In this document: in pieces, positions 25,487-32,564 of the stretch
How the letters are laid out: each line of letters starts with the position of its first letter
How positions within the stretch are numbered: the stretch's first letter is position 1
Source: an uncultured Oscillospiraceae bacterium
GTDB taxonomy: Bacteria; Bacillota; Clostridia; Oscillospirales; Oscillospiraceae
NCBI GenBank assembly: GCA_947626845.1
Contig: CANQTW010000029.1
Location: 1 to 32,602 of the forward strand
Direction: 5' to 3'
DNA: 32,602 nt
Translations under genes and position numbers: made by a program
Notes under the pieces: generated by a model
Database searches by the model: none
What the model was told of the DNA's origin: nothing
Seen by the model: only the letters and a program-made list of their open reading frames with translations

Positions 25487-25886
25487 GTAGGGGCCAGACC
25501 CGCTCGGCCCGCCGCATGGCGGCGAATGATTGAATCAGAAAGGGAACCCTGACGGTTCCCCTTCCAATCCCTTCCCTCCGAATATACGAATTCCTGATAT
25601 ATTACGCAAAATGCCCCCTGTAGGGGCCGATGACCACATCGGCCCACACACCGCATTATCGAATTACCTTATACGCCCCTCCGAATTTCCGAAAATCTAT
25701 TTAAAAATCGTAGGGGTGGCCGTCCTCGGCCACCCGTCCATCGAATTCCCGCATCGCCACCCCCAAAACGGTTGCGGCTCCGCCGCGTATTTGATTCACG
25801 GGCGGGTTTTTGAACCCGCCCCTACGGCGTCTAATAGAGATGTTTCGATAATGGCCGTACGAGCCGCCTCTCCAGGCGGCCCCTAC
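25487..25886. repeat. Array of five GTAGGGGC-type hairpin repeats
   Basis: This gene-free stretch holds five related units: GTAGGGG at 25487, 25620 and 25710, and the inverse CCCCTAC at 25819-25825 and about 25880-25886. Most carry a 7-9 bp hairpin, e.g. 25624-25632/25637-25645, 25714-25722/25727-25735 and 25800-25808/25813-25821. The stem sequences differ while the GTAGGGG edge is constant, a pattern I associate with intergenic repeats of Oscillospiraceae. They may act as bidirectional terminators between the convergent DUF1015 and SdpI genes. Confidence 0.6.
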
Positions 25887-25900
25887 AGCCATACGATCCT

Positions 25901-26281
25901 CTATTTTCGGTTGCCCTTTTCATCAAACGTCCTTTTGAGCGCGGCTTCCGTCATAAGGATCGTCAAAAGCATCGGAACGAGCTGAGCAAACATTACCAGC
26001 AATCCAACGAGCGCGACAGTGTCCGTATCCCTGTTCAGAAAAAACAGCAGCGGTATTCCTGAAACCGGCAGCATGACAAGCCCTGTTGAAAACCAGATTT
26101 TCCCGAAATACCTGTGGGCAAATTCCCAGGTGTCTTTGTTCTTCATGGACCTTTTGGTACGATAGCCAAAGACGTCGTTGATATCTTTCGGGCCGCCCCT
26201 CATGGACACCCTGCCGAATCCTATCATAGACAGCGGAATGACCAGTTCCATAAAAAACATTATGCTCCAAATCGCGGTCAT
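25901..26281 (-). CDS. SdpI-family membrane protein (second copy in cluster)
   Basis: The 126-aa membrane protein has three hydrophobic helices and the SdpI-family hallmark GYRTKRSMKNKDTWEFAHRYFG (first 20 residues from about 39), which lies between helix 1 and helix 2. SdpI of B. subtilis is the immunity/signal-transducing protein for the SdpC toxin; short proteins like this carry only the SdpI C-terminal module. ATG 26281 is preceded by GGGAG. It lies 97 nt after the anti-sigma gene on the same strand, so it may be the last gene of the sigma operon. No toxin gene is visible nearby. Confidence 0.8.
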   Translation of the reverse strand: MTAIWSIMFFMELVIPLSMIGFGRVSMRGGPKDINDVFGYRTKRSMKNKDTWEFAHRYFGKIWFSTGLVMLPVSGIPLLFFLNRDTDTVALVGLLVMFAQLVPMLLTILMTEAALKRTFDEKGNRK

Positions 26282-26378
26282 TTTTCATCGCTCCCTCAAG
26301 CCCAAATTTTCAAAATCCTGCTTCCCATTCATTTTATCCCTGTCCTCAAGCAGTCTCTCACGCTCTCCCTCGCTTCCA

Positions 26379-26993
26379 TCATCCCTCTATGATTGCCCCG
26401 CTCCAGTCGTAGGTGTCAAACCAGACCCGCTGTCCGACAAAGTGTACTCTTTCCGTTACCGTCCCCCGCTCCGCGTGTTCATACCGGATATCAAATTCCA
26501 GAAAGATCGTCCGGCCCTCCCACGAGGCCTCCTGGGTCCCCCGTACTGCGTCCGCGCTGATGATGCTCGCCTCGTCCATAGACCCGCTCACGAATTTCCG
26601 CGTAAGCTCCTGGCTGTACTTGTCAAAAATAAAGGTGGCATACCCGCCGCCGCAGGCGCCGGCGTCCCGCTCAACGGGCATATTGCGGACGTATAAAAAC
26701 CCGCCCGCCGCCAATAACAGTACCGCCAGGAGCACCGCCGCCGCGAGCGCCGCCCCTTTTCTGAAAGCTCTGCGCGTCCCTTTCTTCCACGCCTTGGACG
26801 CCGCGTTGGCCGCGTCTTCCTCCCCCGGCTGGGCGGGACGGACATGCAACCGCTCCTCCATCGTCCGCAGCTCACTCCTGCACGCCTCGCACTGTTCCAG
26901 ATGCTCCTCCACCAGCTGCCTGCTTTCGGCACTGCAAACCTCATCGTGGTAGAGCGGCAGCAGATCGCGGATCACTTTACAGGGTATCTTCAT
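26379..26993 (-). CDS. Zinc-finger anti-sigma factor with one membrane helix
   Basis: The 204-aa protein starts with a zf-HC2 domain (H31-x3-C35-x2-C38 in EEHLEQCEACRSEL), as in RsiW/RsrA-type anti-sigma factors that hold an ECF sigma factor inactive. A single membrane helix follows (about 80-102, AALAAAVLLAVLLLAAGGFL), then an extracytoplasmic domain of about 100 residues that could sense the signal. ATG 26993 overlaps the sigma gene by 17 nt and its AAGGAGG RBS lies inside the sigma frame, so translation is coupled. A TTG one codon upstream is less likely. Confidence 0.9.
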   Translation of the reverse strand: MKIPCKVIRDLLPLYHDEVCSAESRQLVEEHLEQCEACRSELRTMEERLHVRPAQPGEEDAANAASKAWKKGTRRAFRKGAALAAAVLLAVLLLAAGGFLYVRNMPVERDAGACGGGYATFIFDKYSQELTRKFVSGSMDEASIISADAVRGTQEASWEGRTIFLEFDIRYEHAERGTVTERVHFVGQRVWFDTYDWSGAIIEG

Positions 26994-27468
26994 CAAGACG
27001 CCTCCTTATTTCATTCTTCGCGCGATAAAAAATCAGTCTTGCCCAGCTGTCTGTCTTTCCAAACAGATCGCCGATTTGCGAAAAGGACAGCTCTCCGAAA
27101 ACGCGCAGGGAGAACACCTCCTTATACGGTTCCCGAAGCCGGTGCAGACGCTTGTGAAGCGCCCACGCCGCGTCCCTGTCAAAAACCTCATCTTCAAACC
27201 CCTGTTCAGGCCGCTCCGCAAAGTCCGCGCTGTCCTCCGAAACCGTGCGCTTTTGCTTTTTCGCGTAAGAATAAAACGTGTTTTTCGCTATCTGGCACAG
27301 CCACACATACAGCTTGCACCTGCCGTCAAACCGATCCATGTGCTCCATGGCCCTGTAAAACGCTTCCTGGGTGATCTCCTCGGCTGTGGACTCGTTTCCA
27401 CAGAGGGAAAAGACGTATTTGTAAACGCCGTCGTAGAATTTCGCGTAGATCGCTTCAAAATCCGCCAC
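26977..27468 (-). CDS. ECF-type RNA polymerase sigma factor
   Basis: The 163-aa protein is an extracytoplasmic-function sigma-70. Region 2 (about 5-70) contains FSLCGNESTAEEITQEAFYRAM followed by a WLCQIAKN-type segment; region 4 (about 105-155) contains YKEVFSLRVFGELSFSQIG and FYRAKNEIRRRL. GTG 27468 is the start with GAAGGTGAG upstream. It overlaps the anti-sigma gene, the standard sigma/anti-sigma arrangement. A TGAAAC-type sequence upstream suggests autoregulation. It lies 73 nt behind the SdpI gene on the same strand, so readthrough from the sdpR promoter is possible. Confidence 0.92.
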   Translation of the reverse strand: MADFEAIYAKFYDGVYKYVFSLCGNESTAEEITQEAFYRAMEHMDRFDGRCKLYVWLCQIAKNTFYSYAKKQKRTVSEDSADFAERPEQGFEDEVFDRDAAWALHKRLHRLREPYKEVFSLRVFGELSFSQIGDLFGKTDSWARLIFYRAKNEIRRRLDEDTL

Positions 27469-27490
27469 CGTCTCACCTTCTCAGCTATAA

Positions 27491-27516
27491 GACTCCCCAC
27501 ACCCCGATCCGTTTCA
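27491..27516 (-). promoter_or_regulatory. Possible autoregulated ECF promoter
   Basis: On the minus strand TGAAAC (27516-27511), a 17-nt spacer and GTC (27493-27491) resemble ECF promoters with the AAC -35 element. It lies 23 nt upstream of the sigma start codon. The match is short. Confidence 0.35.
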
Positions 27517-27541
27517 AAAAATTTTCTCCGTCAGGGCGTTT

Positions 27542-28192
27542 TCACTCCGTCTTCCCGTGCCGGCGGTAATAGAGATACGAGTACCCCACCGGCAAAAGCG
27601 CCATCAGCATCGTCAGCGTGAGATAGAACCAGATGAACGACCTGAGCGGGAAGAAGGAGCCAAGGATGATGAGCAGGCCCCCAACGACCCATACCTTTCC
27701 GGCAAACCGGTGGGTGGCGTTCCAGTTGGCCTCGTCCTCCAGGGCCCACATGACCTTGATGCCGATGGTGTAGTTGCGCTTGCATTTGGGCAAGTAGTTC
27801 CCCACGGCCACAAACAGCACCCCCGTGGCCGCGAAGATCACGGAGGCCACGTTGAGCTTGGCCCCCAGCGCCACGGCGTAGACCACCGCCCCCAACAGCA
27901 CAGACATGAAGGGACATATCCAGAAGACAAGGCCCAGCGCCTTTTTCGTCTGGTCCTTGGCCTTGGGGTCCAGGCTCGTGCACAGCACGCAGAAAAGATG
28001 CGCCGCCGCCATGATGCCCGGAACGGCGAACACGGCGAAAGCCTTGCCTGTCCAGCCGTCCAGCTCCCCCGCCGCGTTCCAGTGGATGGGCATTCGCTCC
28101 GGAAGCTTGCTCCAGAGGATCAGCCCCGCCAGCATGGGCAGCAGCGTCACAAGCGTCGTCAACAGTATGATCCACTTATTTTTCTTTATCAT
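27542..28192 (-). CDS. sdpI: SdpI-type membrane immunity/signalling protein
   Basis: The roughly 216-aa polytopic protein has an N-terminal DUF1648-like part (LPERMPIHWNAAGELDGW after the first helix), six hydrophobic helices in all, and a C-terminal SdpI module (GIKVMWALEDEANWNATHRF followed by AGKVWVVGG). In B. subtilis SdpI confers immunity to the SdpC toxin and sequesters the repressor SdpR at the membrane. ATG 28192 sits 9 nt after AAGGAG; ATG 28198 is also possible. It overlaps the sdpR-like gene by 17-23 nt, so the pair forms an sdpRI-like operon. No sdpABC toxin genes are present in the window. Confidence 0.88.
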   Translation of the reverse strand: MIKKNKWIILLTTLVTLLPMLAGLILWSKLPERMPIHWNAAGELDGWTGKAFAVFAVPGIMAAAHLFCVLCTSLDPKAKDQTKKALGLVFWICPFMSVLLGAVVYAVALGAKLNVASVIFAATGVLFVAVGNYLPKCKRNYTIGIKVMWALEDEANWNATHRFAGKVWVVGGLLIILGSFFPLRSFIWFYLTLTMLMALLPVGYSYLYYRRHGKTE

Positions 28193-28460
28193 TGTCATTC
28201 TCTCCTTTCAGCGCGGATATCCACAGCATGATCTCCTCCAATACCGAGGCGTTCAGGTCGTAATAGATATACTTCCCCTCCCGCGTGTCACGGATAAGCC
28301 CTGCGTCCTTCAATACCGACAGATGTCGGGAGATGCTGGCCGCCGTCACGGGAAACCGCTCCGCGATCTCCCCCGCCGAAAGCCGCCCGGACTTCAGCAT
28401 CTCCAAAATCTCCCGCCGGATAGGGTCCGCCAGGGCCCTCAACGTATTCTGCAAGCCCAA
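28176..28460 (-). CDS. sdpR: ArsR-family repressor, SdpR-like
   Basis: The 94-aa winged-helix protein is an ArsR-family regulator of the SdpR type. It starts LQNTLRALADPIRREILEML, has the recognition region AGEIAERFPVTAASISRHLS (about 29-48) and the wing EGKYIYYDL, and ends in a charged tail (ENDNDKEK). It lacks the cysteine metal site of arsenic sensors. I chose TTG 28460, 5 nt after GGGGAGG; the upstream in-frame region crosses the operator and promoter, so it is untranslated. It precedes and overlaps an sdpI-like gene, and a perfect dyad at its promoter makes autorepression very likely. By analogy with B. subtilis, SdpI may relieve repression by tethering SdpR. Confidence 0.85.
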   Translation of the reverse strand: MGLQNTLRALADPIRREILEMLKSGRLSAGEIAERFPVTAASISRHLSVLKDAGLIRDTREGKYIYYDLNASVLEEIMLWISALKGENDNDKEK

Positions 28461-28490
28461 CCGCTCCTCCCCTTTCCTTTCACAATTAAC
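28440..28490. repeat. 51-bp direct repeat, copy 1 (sdpR start and leader)
   Basis: This segment spans the first codons, RBS and leader of the SdpR-like gene. It recurs at 31594-31644 in the same orientation with a single mismatch. Confidence 0.9.
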
Positions 28491-28512
28491 ATTTAACCTA
28501 AATGTTAATTGT
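28482..28512. promoter_or_regulatory. SdpR operator: perfect 14-bp dyad
   Basis: A perfect inverted repeat of 14 bp (28482-28495 / 28499-28512) with a 3-nt spacer starts immediately downstream of the -10 box and covers the expected transcription start. ArsR-family repressors bind such A/T-rich dyads, so this is the likely autoregulatory operator. Confidence 0.75.
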
Positions 28513-28541
28513 ATGATACCACCTCCCCCCGCTCCTGTCAA
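28513..28541 (-). promoter_or_regulatory. Promoter of the sdpR-sdpI cluster
   Basis: On the minus strand a perfect TTGACA (28541-28536), a 17-nt spacer and TATCAT (28518-28513) precede the operator dyad. Confidence 0.75.
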
Positions 28542-28750
28542 GAGGGAAAATAACAAATCCCCCTTCGACTTTGTGCTCCCGCTTTGGACGAGAAAACTCG
28601 CCGGAGCGTTTTCTATTCCATATACACAGAGAATTAAGATAAAGATTTTGATAAGCTTGCCTGAAAAGTACTATATTTTTTCATATTTTTGTGCTGTAAT
28701 TATTATAGATTTTTATATTCAACAATATACTGGATGGTTTAGATAACAAA

Positions 28751-29131
28751 TATAGCTGACGGAAGTCGAACCCACGTCGGTTTTCGCCGGCTGATTTGCG
28801 CCAGTACTTTGTCAAAAGCCTTGACAATACGCAAGTATTCTCTGTGACTTTTTCCGCGTCCTGACGCAAATCAGCTCGCCGAAAACTGCGCAGCACTCCA
28901 CGGGTCGCCATTTTCGAGGGATTTTTGCCGCGAAGGAGGCAGCCTCTCAGGTCCCCAATGCGATTTTGATCGCATTGGGAAAGGAGGAGCGAACCGTGCG
29001 CCTGAGGGCGAATACCTGGAGCCCGAAGTTAAGCCGGTTCCGCGACGACGCGGCAAGGCGACGACGACAAGGTAAAAAGCGCCGGAAAGGGCCCGCGTGG
29101 AGCGACGTGGGTTCGACTCCCGTCAGCTATA
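28751..29131. mobile_element. 381-bp foldback element (MITE-like) with 29-bp terminal inverted repeats
   Basis: The ends 28751-28779 and 29103-29131 are inverted repeats of 29 bp with one mismatch. TA at each edge fits a TA target duplication of IS630/mariner-type transposition (inference). Inside are a second imperfect repeat of about 20 bp (28780-28800 / 28865-28886), a 7-bp hairpin with arms TTGTCAA and TTGACAA near 28811-28829, and a perfect 10-bp hairpin (28954-28963 / 28970-28979). No transposase or credible frame is present. The end sequence GTGGGTTCGACTCCC mimics a tRNA T-arm, but no tRNA body accompanies it. Confidence 0.75.
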
Positions 29132-29294
29132 CATGTGAATGGGGGCGGGATGTGATTGATATTTATACATGCACAACTTAAAGCAAAAGAATAATATAAC
29201 CACTATCAAAAAACAAGACGCAAAGGCAATAACACATAGACCGCAGCTTTTCACAAGGTTTGCCGTATGTCTTTTAAAAAAATTGAATCTTTTG

Positions 29295-29322
29295 TGCAAC
29301 GAAATCAAACGGTTTACGAGTA
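29295..29322 (+). promoter_or_regulatory. Possible ECF-type promoter of the second sigma operon
   Basis: TGCAAC (29295-29300), a 16-nt spacer and CGAGTA (29317-29322) resemble an AAC/CGT-type ECF promoter, 42 nt before the sigma start codon. The rest of the gap 29132-29364 shows nothing else. Confidence 0.35.
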
Positions 29323-29364
29323 GATAGGTGAAGAGCTCTTGAAAAAACGCAGAGGAGGTTACCG

Positions 29365-29922
29365 ATGGATGATAAAAGTATTGTTGAACTGTACTGGCAG
29401 AGATCAGAGCAGGCAATTACCGAAACTGCGGCAAAATATGAGAAGTATTGCTATTCGATAGCCCATAGTATTCTCAATAACAACGAAGATGCGGAAGAAA
29501 GTGTAAACGATACATACAATGAAGCATGGGATACCATTCCACCGCACCGTCCGTCCATTCTTTCAACCTTTCTCGGTAAAATTACTCGCCGTTTATCTAT
29601 TGATAAATTCAGACACCGTAATGCGGCAAAACGCGGTGGAGGCGAAATGCCGTTAGTTTTGGACGAATTGCAGGATTGCATAGCCAGTGATAAAAATATT
29701 GAGCAAGAGTATGAAAAAAAGCGATTGTCCGAAGTCGTAAATGCTTTTGTAATTTCATTGCCCGAAATAGAGCAAAAAGTTTTCCTGTGCCGATATTGGT
29801 ATATGGACTCAATTGAAGTCATTTGCAAGCAATTTGAATTTTCGGAAAGTAAAGTGAAATCTATGCTTTATAGGACAAGAGAGAAACTTCGCGATATGCT
29901 CGTAAAGGAGGGCTTTCAATGA
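29365..29922 (+). CDS. Sigma-70 family (ECF-like) RNA polymerase sigma factor
   Basis: The 185-aa protein has region 2 (about 10-75, with YSIAHSILNNNEDAEESVND and the FLGKITRRLSIDKFR helix) and region 4 (about 125-180, with PEIEQKVFLCRYWYMDSIEV and SESKVKSMLYRTREKLRDML). ATG 29365 has an ideal GAGGAGG RBS. Its stop overlaps the next start as ATGA, so it is coupled to a membrane protein, the probable anti-sigma factor. It is AT-rich, unlike the ECF gene at 27 kb, and belongs to a different subfamily. Confidence 0.92.
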   Translation: MDDKSIVELYWQRSEQAITETAAKYEKYCYSIAHSILNNNEDAEESVNDTYNEAWDTIPPHRPSILSTFLGKITRRLSIDKFRHRNAAKRGGGEMPLVLDELQDCIASDKNIEQEYEKKRLSEVVNAFVISLPEIEQKVFLCRYWYMDSIEVICKQFEFSESKVKSMLYRTREKLRDMLVKEGFQ

Positions 29923-30869
29923 CAAACTATGCTATTTTAGAAGCACTTAACAATGTAGACGATGAGTGCGTAAAAAATGCAAAAACAACTACGATAAAGA
30001 CGCCCGGAAAGTTTAAAACTTCTGGGTTGAGATGGGGGGCAATGGTTGCTTGTTTCTGTCTATTGCTTGTGGTATCTATTATGGCTGTATATCAAATCCA
30101 AAATGGGGCCGATCCGAATGGTCCCACCATTCCTCCTGTTACAAACAATACTTCCGACTCACAGCTTAGTGTCGAACAGGGAATATGCGTTGGCGGAAAA
30201 CTCTATATGCCTGATACAGAGCTGTCAGAAAAAGCGACAAAAGAAAATATTGGTGTTGTCGTGGGACCTGTATCATTTGATAACAAAACAACACTGGATG
30301 TATATGCTTATGAATATCTTCCGAATGATGGAAAAACAAGCAGGGTTATAGTTCCAGTAAAAGATTCATTTTATGTTTATTCATTTTACTCGTATATGCC
30401 AAATGACAATGAAAACTGGATCATTGATTTGCTGAGTCAAGCTGCCTATGTGGAAATCCGAGATGTAAATTATTATGGAACAGCTACGGTATATTCAAAA
30501 ATATCCGATAACGAATTGGATGCTATCATTGAATTTTTATCACTTCTCGGTGAACCGCACACACGAAACGAAAACGAATTGGATCAGTATTATTTCGATA
30601 AATTCAAAAATCAATTTAAGGAGGGAGAAATATGGATTAGCGAAGACGGAGGCATTTCCCTTGGTGGGAACCAAACTGTAATCAACAAATTTGACGATCT
30701 GGTCAATGGAGAATCCCGTATTATTGTTGTGGTAATGGAGGACAGCACCTATCTGACATATCACTATTTTGAAGGAGCCGGTGTTATTAGACTGGAAGAT
30801 TTCGGGTACGGGTATATACTGACAGAAGAGCAAATCGAGAAAATCAATCATTTAATTGATCTGATCTAA
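29919..30869 (+). CDS. Single-pass membrane protein coupled to the sigma factor (probable anti-sigma/sensor)
   Basis: The 316-aa protein has a short cytosolic N-terminus (ILEALNNVDDECVKNA), one membrane helix (about 38-60) and an extracytoplasmic domain of about 250 residues. The N-terminal pattern ALxxVDDxxVxxA is one I associate with proteins encoded directly after clostridial sigma-70 genes. No zf-HC2 motif is present, so an anti-sigma function is inferred from the ATGA overlap, topology and position. The outer domain ends with EEQIEKINHLIDLI and shows no enzyme motif. Confidence 0.75.
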   Translation: MTNYAILEALNNVDDECVKNAKTTTIKTPGKFKTSGLRWGAMVACFCLLLVVSIMAVYQIQNGADPNGPTIPPVTNNTSDSQLSVEQGICVGGKLYMPDTELSEKATKENIGVVVGPVSFDNKTTLDVYAYEYLPNDGKTSRVIVPVKDSFYVYSFYSYMPNDNENWIIDLLSQAAYVEIRDVNYYGTATVYSKISDNELDAIIEFLSLLGEPHTRNENELDQYYFDKFKNQFKEGEIWISEDGGISLGGNQTVINKFDDLVNGESRIIVVVMEDSTYLTYHYFEGAGVIRLEDFGYGYILTEEQIEKINHLIDLI

Positions 30870-30902
30870 GAAACAAAATTATTTTCGTGAAAGGAGACTC
30901 TT

Positions 30903-31643
30903 ATGAAGCTGAGGCCCAAAAAAATTCGCCTTTTCGCTGTTATTCTTAGTATGGTAATGCTTTTCTGCAGCATTCCTGGTGTAAGCACAAACGCTGCTGA
31001 ACAAGAATTGGCAGTTGATGAGCTGATTGCGGCACAGAAACAAGCAGTGGAGGCTAACGAAATTCTAATGCAATACTTTTTTGCAGAGGGATGGGTGCTT
31101 GAATATCCGGATTACTTTGGTGGATGTTATATTGAAGATAATATTCTTCACATAATCCTTGTTGAACCTACCACTGAGGAATTAAAAAATTTGGAGGCAA
31201 TTTTGTCCGATTATGAAAATGCGATTATCTTTGAATACGGAAGCTGCTCTCAAGCAAGTATTCAAGATTATGCGGATAGTACTGCGGCAGAACTAAAAGA
31301 ACTTGGGCTTAGAGTAACTCATTGGTATGTAGAGGTGGAAACTGGTAATGTAATCATTGGAGTTGTGTCTAATGATATCGATTCTGCAAATGTAAAAGTT
31401 GCAGAAATCCAGAACTATACATTTAGAAGTTCAACTCCTAAAATCGTCATCGAAGAAGGTGAATACACCTCGGCTGCAACTGATCCTGTTATTGGCGGTA
31501 GCGCGATTTTGATTGGCACTTCATCCCGATCTGCTGGTACATGTGGTTATTACGAAGGAAATAAGGCACTGGTTACATGTGGGCACGGAAACACAACGTA
31601 TTCTGCAAGCCCAACCGCTCCTCCCCTTTCCTTCCACAATTAA
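30903..31643 (+). pseudogene. Secreted chymotrypsin-like (S1) protease, truncated after the catalytic-histidine motif
   Basis: The frame encodes a signal peptide (hydrophobic 10-26, likely cleavage near TNA-A, about residue 31) and a pro-region of about 160 residues. It then enters what looks like the start of a streptogrisin-type serine protease: GGSAILIGTSSRSAGTCGYY and ALVTCGHGN with H228 as candidate catalytic histidine. From residue 231 the DNA becomes the 51-bp copy of the sdpR leader (31594-31644); the last 16 or so residues are encoded by that copy. The aspartate and serine of the triad are absent. ATG 30903 has AAAGGAG upstream. The gene lies 33 nt behind the sigma/membrane pair and was probably its operon partner. 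The protease assignment rests on short motifs. Confidence 0.65.
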
Positions 31644-31644
31644 C
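31594..31644. repeat. 51-bp direct repeat, copy 2 (truncating the protease gene)
   Basis: This is a copy of 28440-28490, identical except for one C/T difference. It includes the sdpR start region and RBS on the minus strand, but ends within the first operator half, where copy 1 continues into the full dyad. Confidence 0.9.
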
Positions 31645-31713
31645 CTTCATGGGCGGAAATTTTGTTAAAATATAATAAACCGCCTTAAAGGCCAGTAGAT
31701 TTCTTCACATTTG

Positions 31714-31733
31714 GGTGGTATCATGTTAATTGT
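31714..31733. other. Collapsed remnant of the sdpR promoter/operator, inverted
   Basis: GGTGGTATCAT joined directly to GTTAATTGT matches the minus-strand sdpR promoter region with the 22 nt between these pieces removed. It is inverted relative to the 51-bp copy 70 nt upstream. The flanking 31645-31800 holds no gene; one TATAAT near 31672 lacks a good -35 box. Confidence 0.45.
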
Positions 31734-31801
31734 CGAGTAGACAACTGTTCGGCAAATCGTAATATAAAGGTACAAATATTCCACAAGGGAGGATAAACCT
31801 A

Positions 31802-32185
31802 TTGGTATACAAGTTCAACGAAAAAGTGTCTGTAAAAGCATTGGCGGATTTGCGTGAATCTGTGGGTTGGAACAGGATGGAAAGAGAATATAAAAACCCT
31901 TTGATGACATCCTATTACCATATTGCAGTTTATGAAAATGAAAAACTGATCGGGTATATTGATTGTGTATCAAACGGAGTAACAGACGCTTATATTCAGG
32001 ATTTAATGGTTTGTCCGGATTACCAAGGCAAAGGGATCGGCACAGACCTGATGGATAAAATGATTGAATATCTGAAAGAAAAGCGTATCTACATGATTTC
32101 AGTGGTTTATGAAGAGCGCTTGAAGCCGTTTTATGAGCGATTTGGTTTCAATAATATGCTATGCGGGCAAATGGAAACATATTAG
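31802..32185 (+). CDS. GNAT-family N-acetyltransferase
   Basis: The 127-aa protein is a compact acetyltransferase. The acetyl-CoA loop QGKGIGTDLMDKMIEYL starts at 75, after the strand AYIQDLMVCPDY; the C-terminal LKPFYERFGF is motif B. The start is TTG 31802, preceded by AAGGGAGGAT about 9 nt upstream; no ATG fits the conserved N-terminal strand. The substrate is unknown. It is an AT-rich, single-gene unit ending before a strong terminator. Confidence 0.9.
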   Translation: MVYKFNEKVSVKALADLRESVGWNRMEREYKNPLMTSYYHIAVYENEKLIGYIDCVSNGVTDAYIQDLMVCPDYQGKGIGTDLMDKMIEYLKEKRIYMISVVYEERLKPFYERFGFNNMLCGQMETY

Positions 32186-32259
32186 GATACTGGGGAATCT
32201 GCTTTTTACCGTCCCCCTGCTACCATGTTTTAATGGCGCAGGGGCCTTTGCGATCATCA

Positions 32260-32290
32260 CCCGCCAGCAAATCTGCTGGCGGGATTTTTT
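32260..32290 (+). terminator. Intrinsic terminator
   Basis: A perfect 10-bp GC-rich stem (32260-32269 / 32274-32283, loop AATC) is followed by A and TTTTTT. It ends the GNAT transcript. Confidence 0.9.
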
Positions 32291-32367
32291 ACGCACACCG
32301 TTGGATAACTTTTCACCCCAGCCACGGCCCTTACCTCCGGGAACACAAAAGGGAATTGGGAAAATAA

Positions 32368-32413
32368 AAAGACCGCCTTTATCGCCGGCAGGCCGGCGAA
32401 AAAGGCGGTCTTT
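32368..32413. terminator. Long bidirectional terminator hairpin
   Basis: A 13-bp perfect outer stem (32368-32380 / 32401-32413) is stacked, across an A-A mismatch, on a 7-bp inner stem (32382-32388 / 32393-32399). The A-rich left and T-rich right edges let it work in both directions. Confidence 0.75.
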
Positions 32414-32529
32414 GTTCCTGAAAGGGGCTGAGAGGTCATCAGCGGAGGCTTATATTGATACCCATTTTATACTAATATCTAATTAAAATAATACATTTGC
32501 GCCGGCCTTTTTCGCGCCATGCTGCGTCA

Positions 32530-32564
32530 GCCGCCTTGGGAATACATACAGTATTCCCTGCGGC
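32530..32564. other. Hairpin near window end; no gene seen
   Basis: From 32414 to 32602 no gene is recognised. An 8-bp perfect stem (32538-32545 / 32551-32558) is flanked by a further 5-bp pairing (32530-32534 / 32560-32564). It may belong to a repeat or a feature continuing past the window. Confidence 0.3.

Noticed and set aside
25487..25886. CRISPR array
   Set aside because: Unit spacing is irregular, orientation varies, the stems themselves differ and no cas gene is near.
28176..28460. Arsenic- or metal-sensing ArsR
   Set aside because: No metal-binding cysteine pair in the recognition helix; linkage to sdpI and the operator layout support SdpR.
29090..29131. Possible tRNA 3' half (T-arm and acceptor-like sequence)
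   Set aside because: No D-arm, anticodon arm or matching 5' acceptor at tRNA distance is present; the sequence is one arm of the 29-bp terminal inverted repeat of the foldback element.
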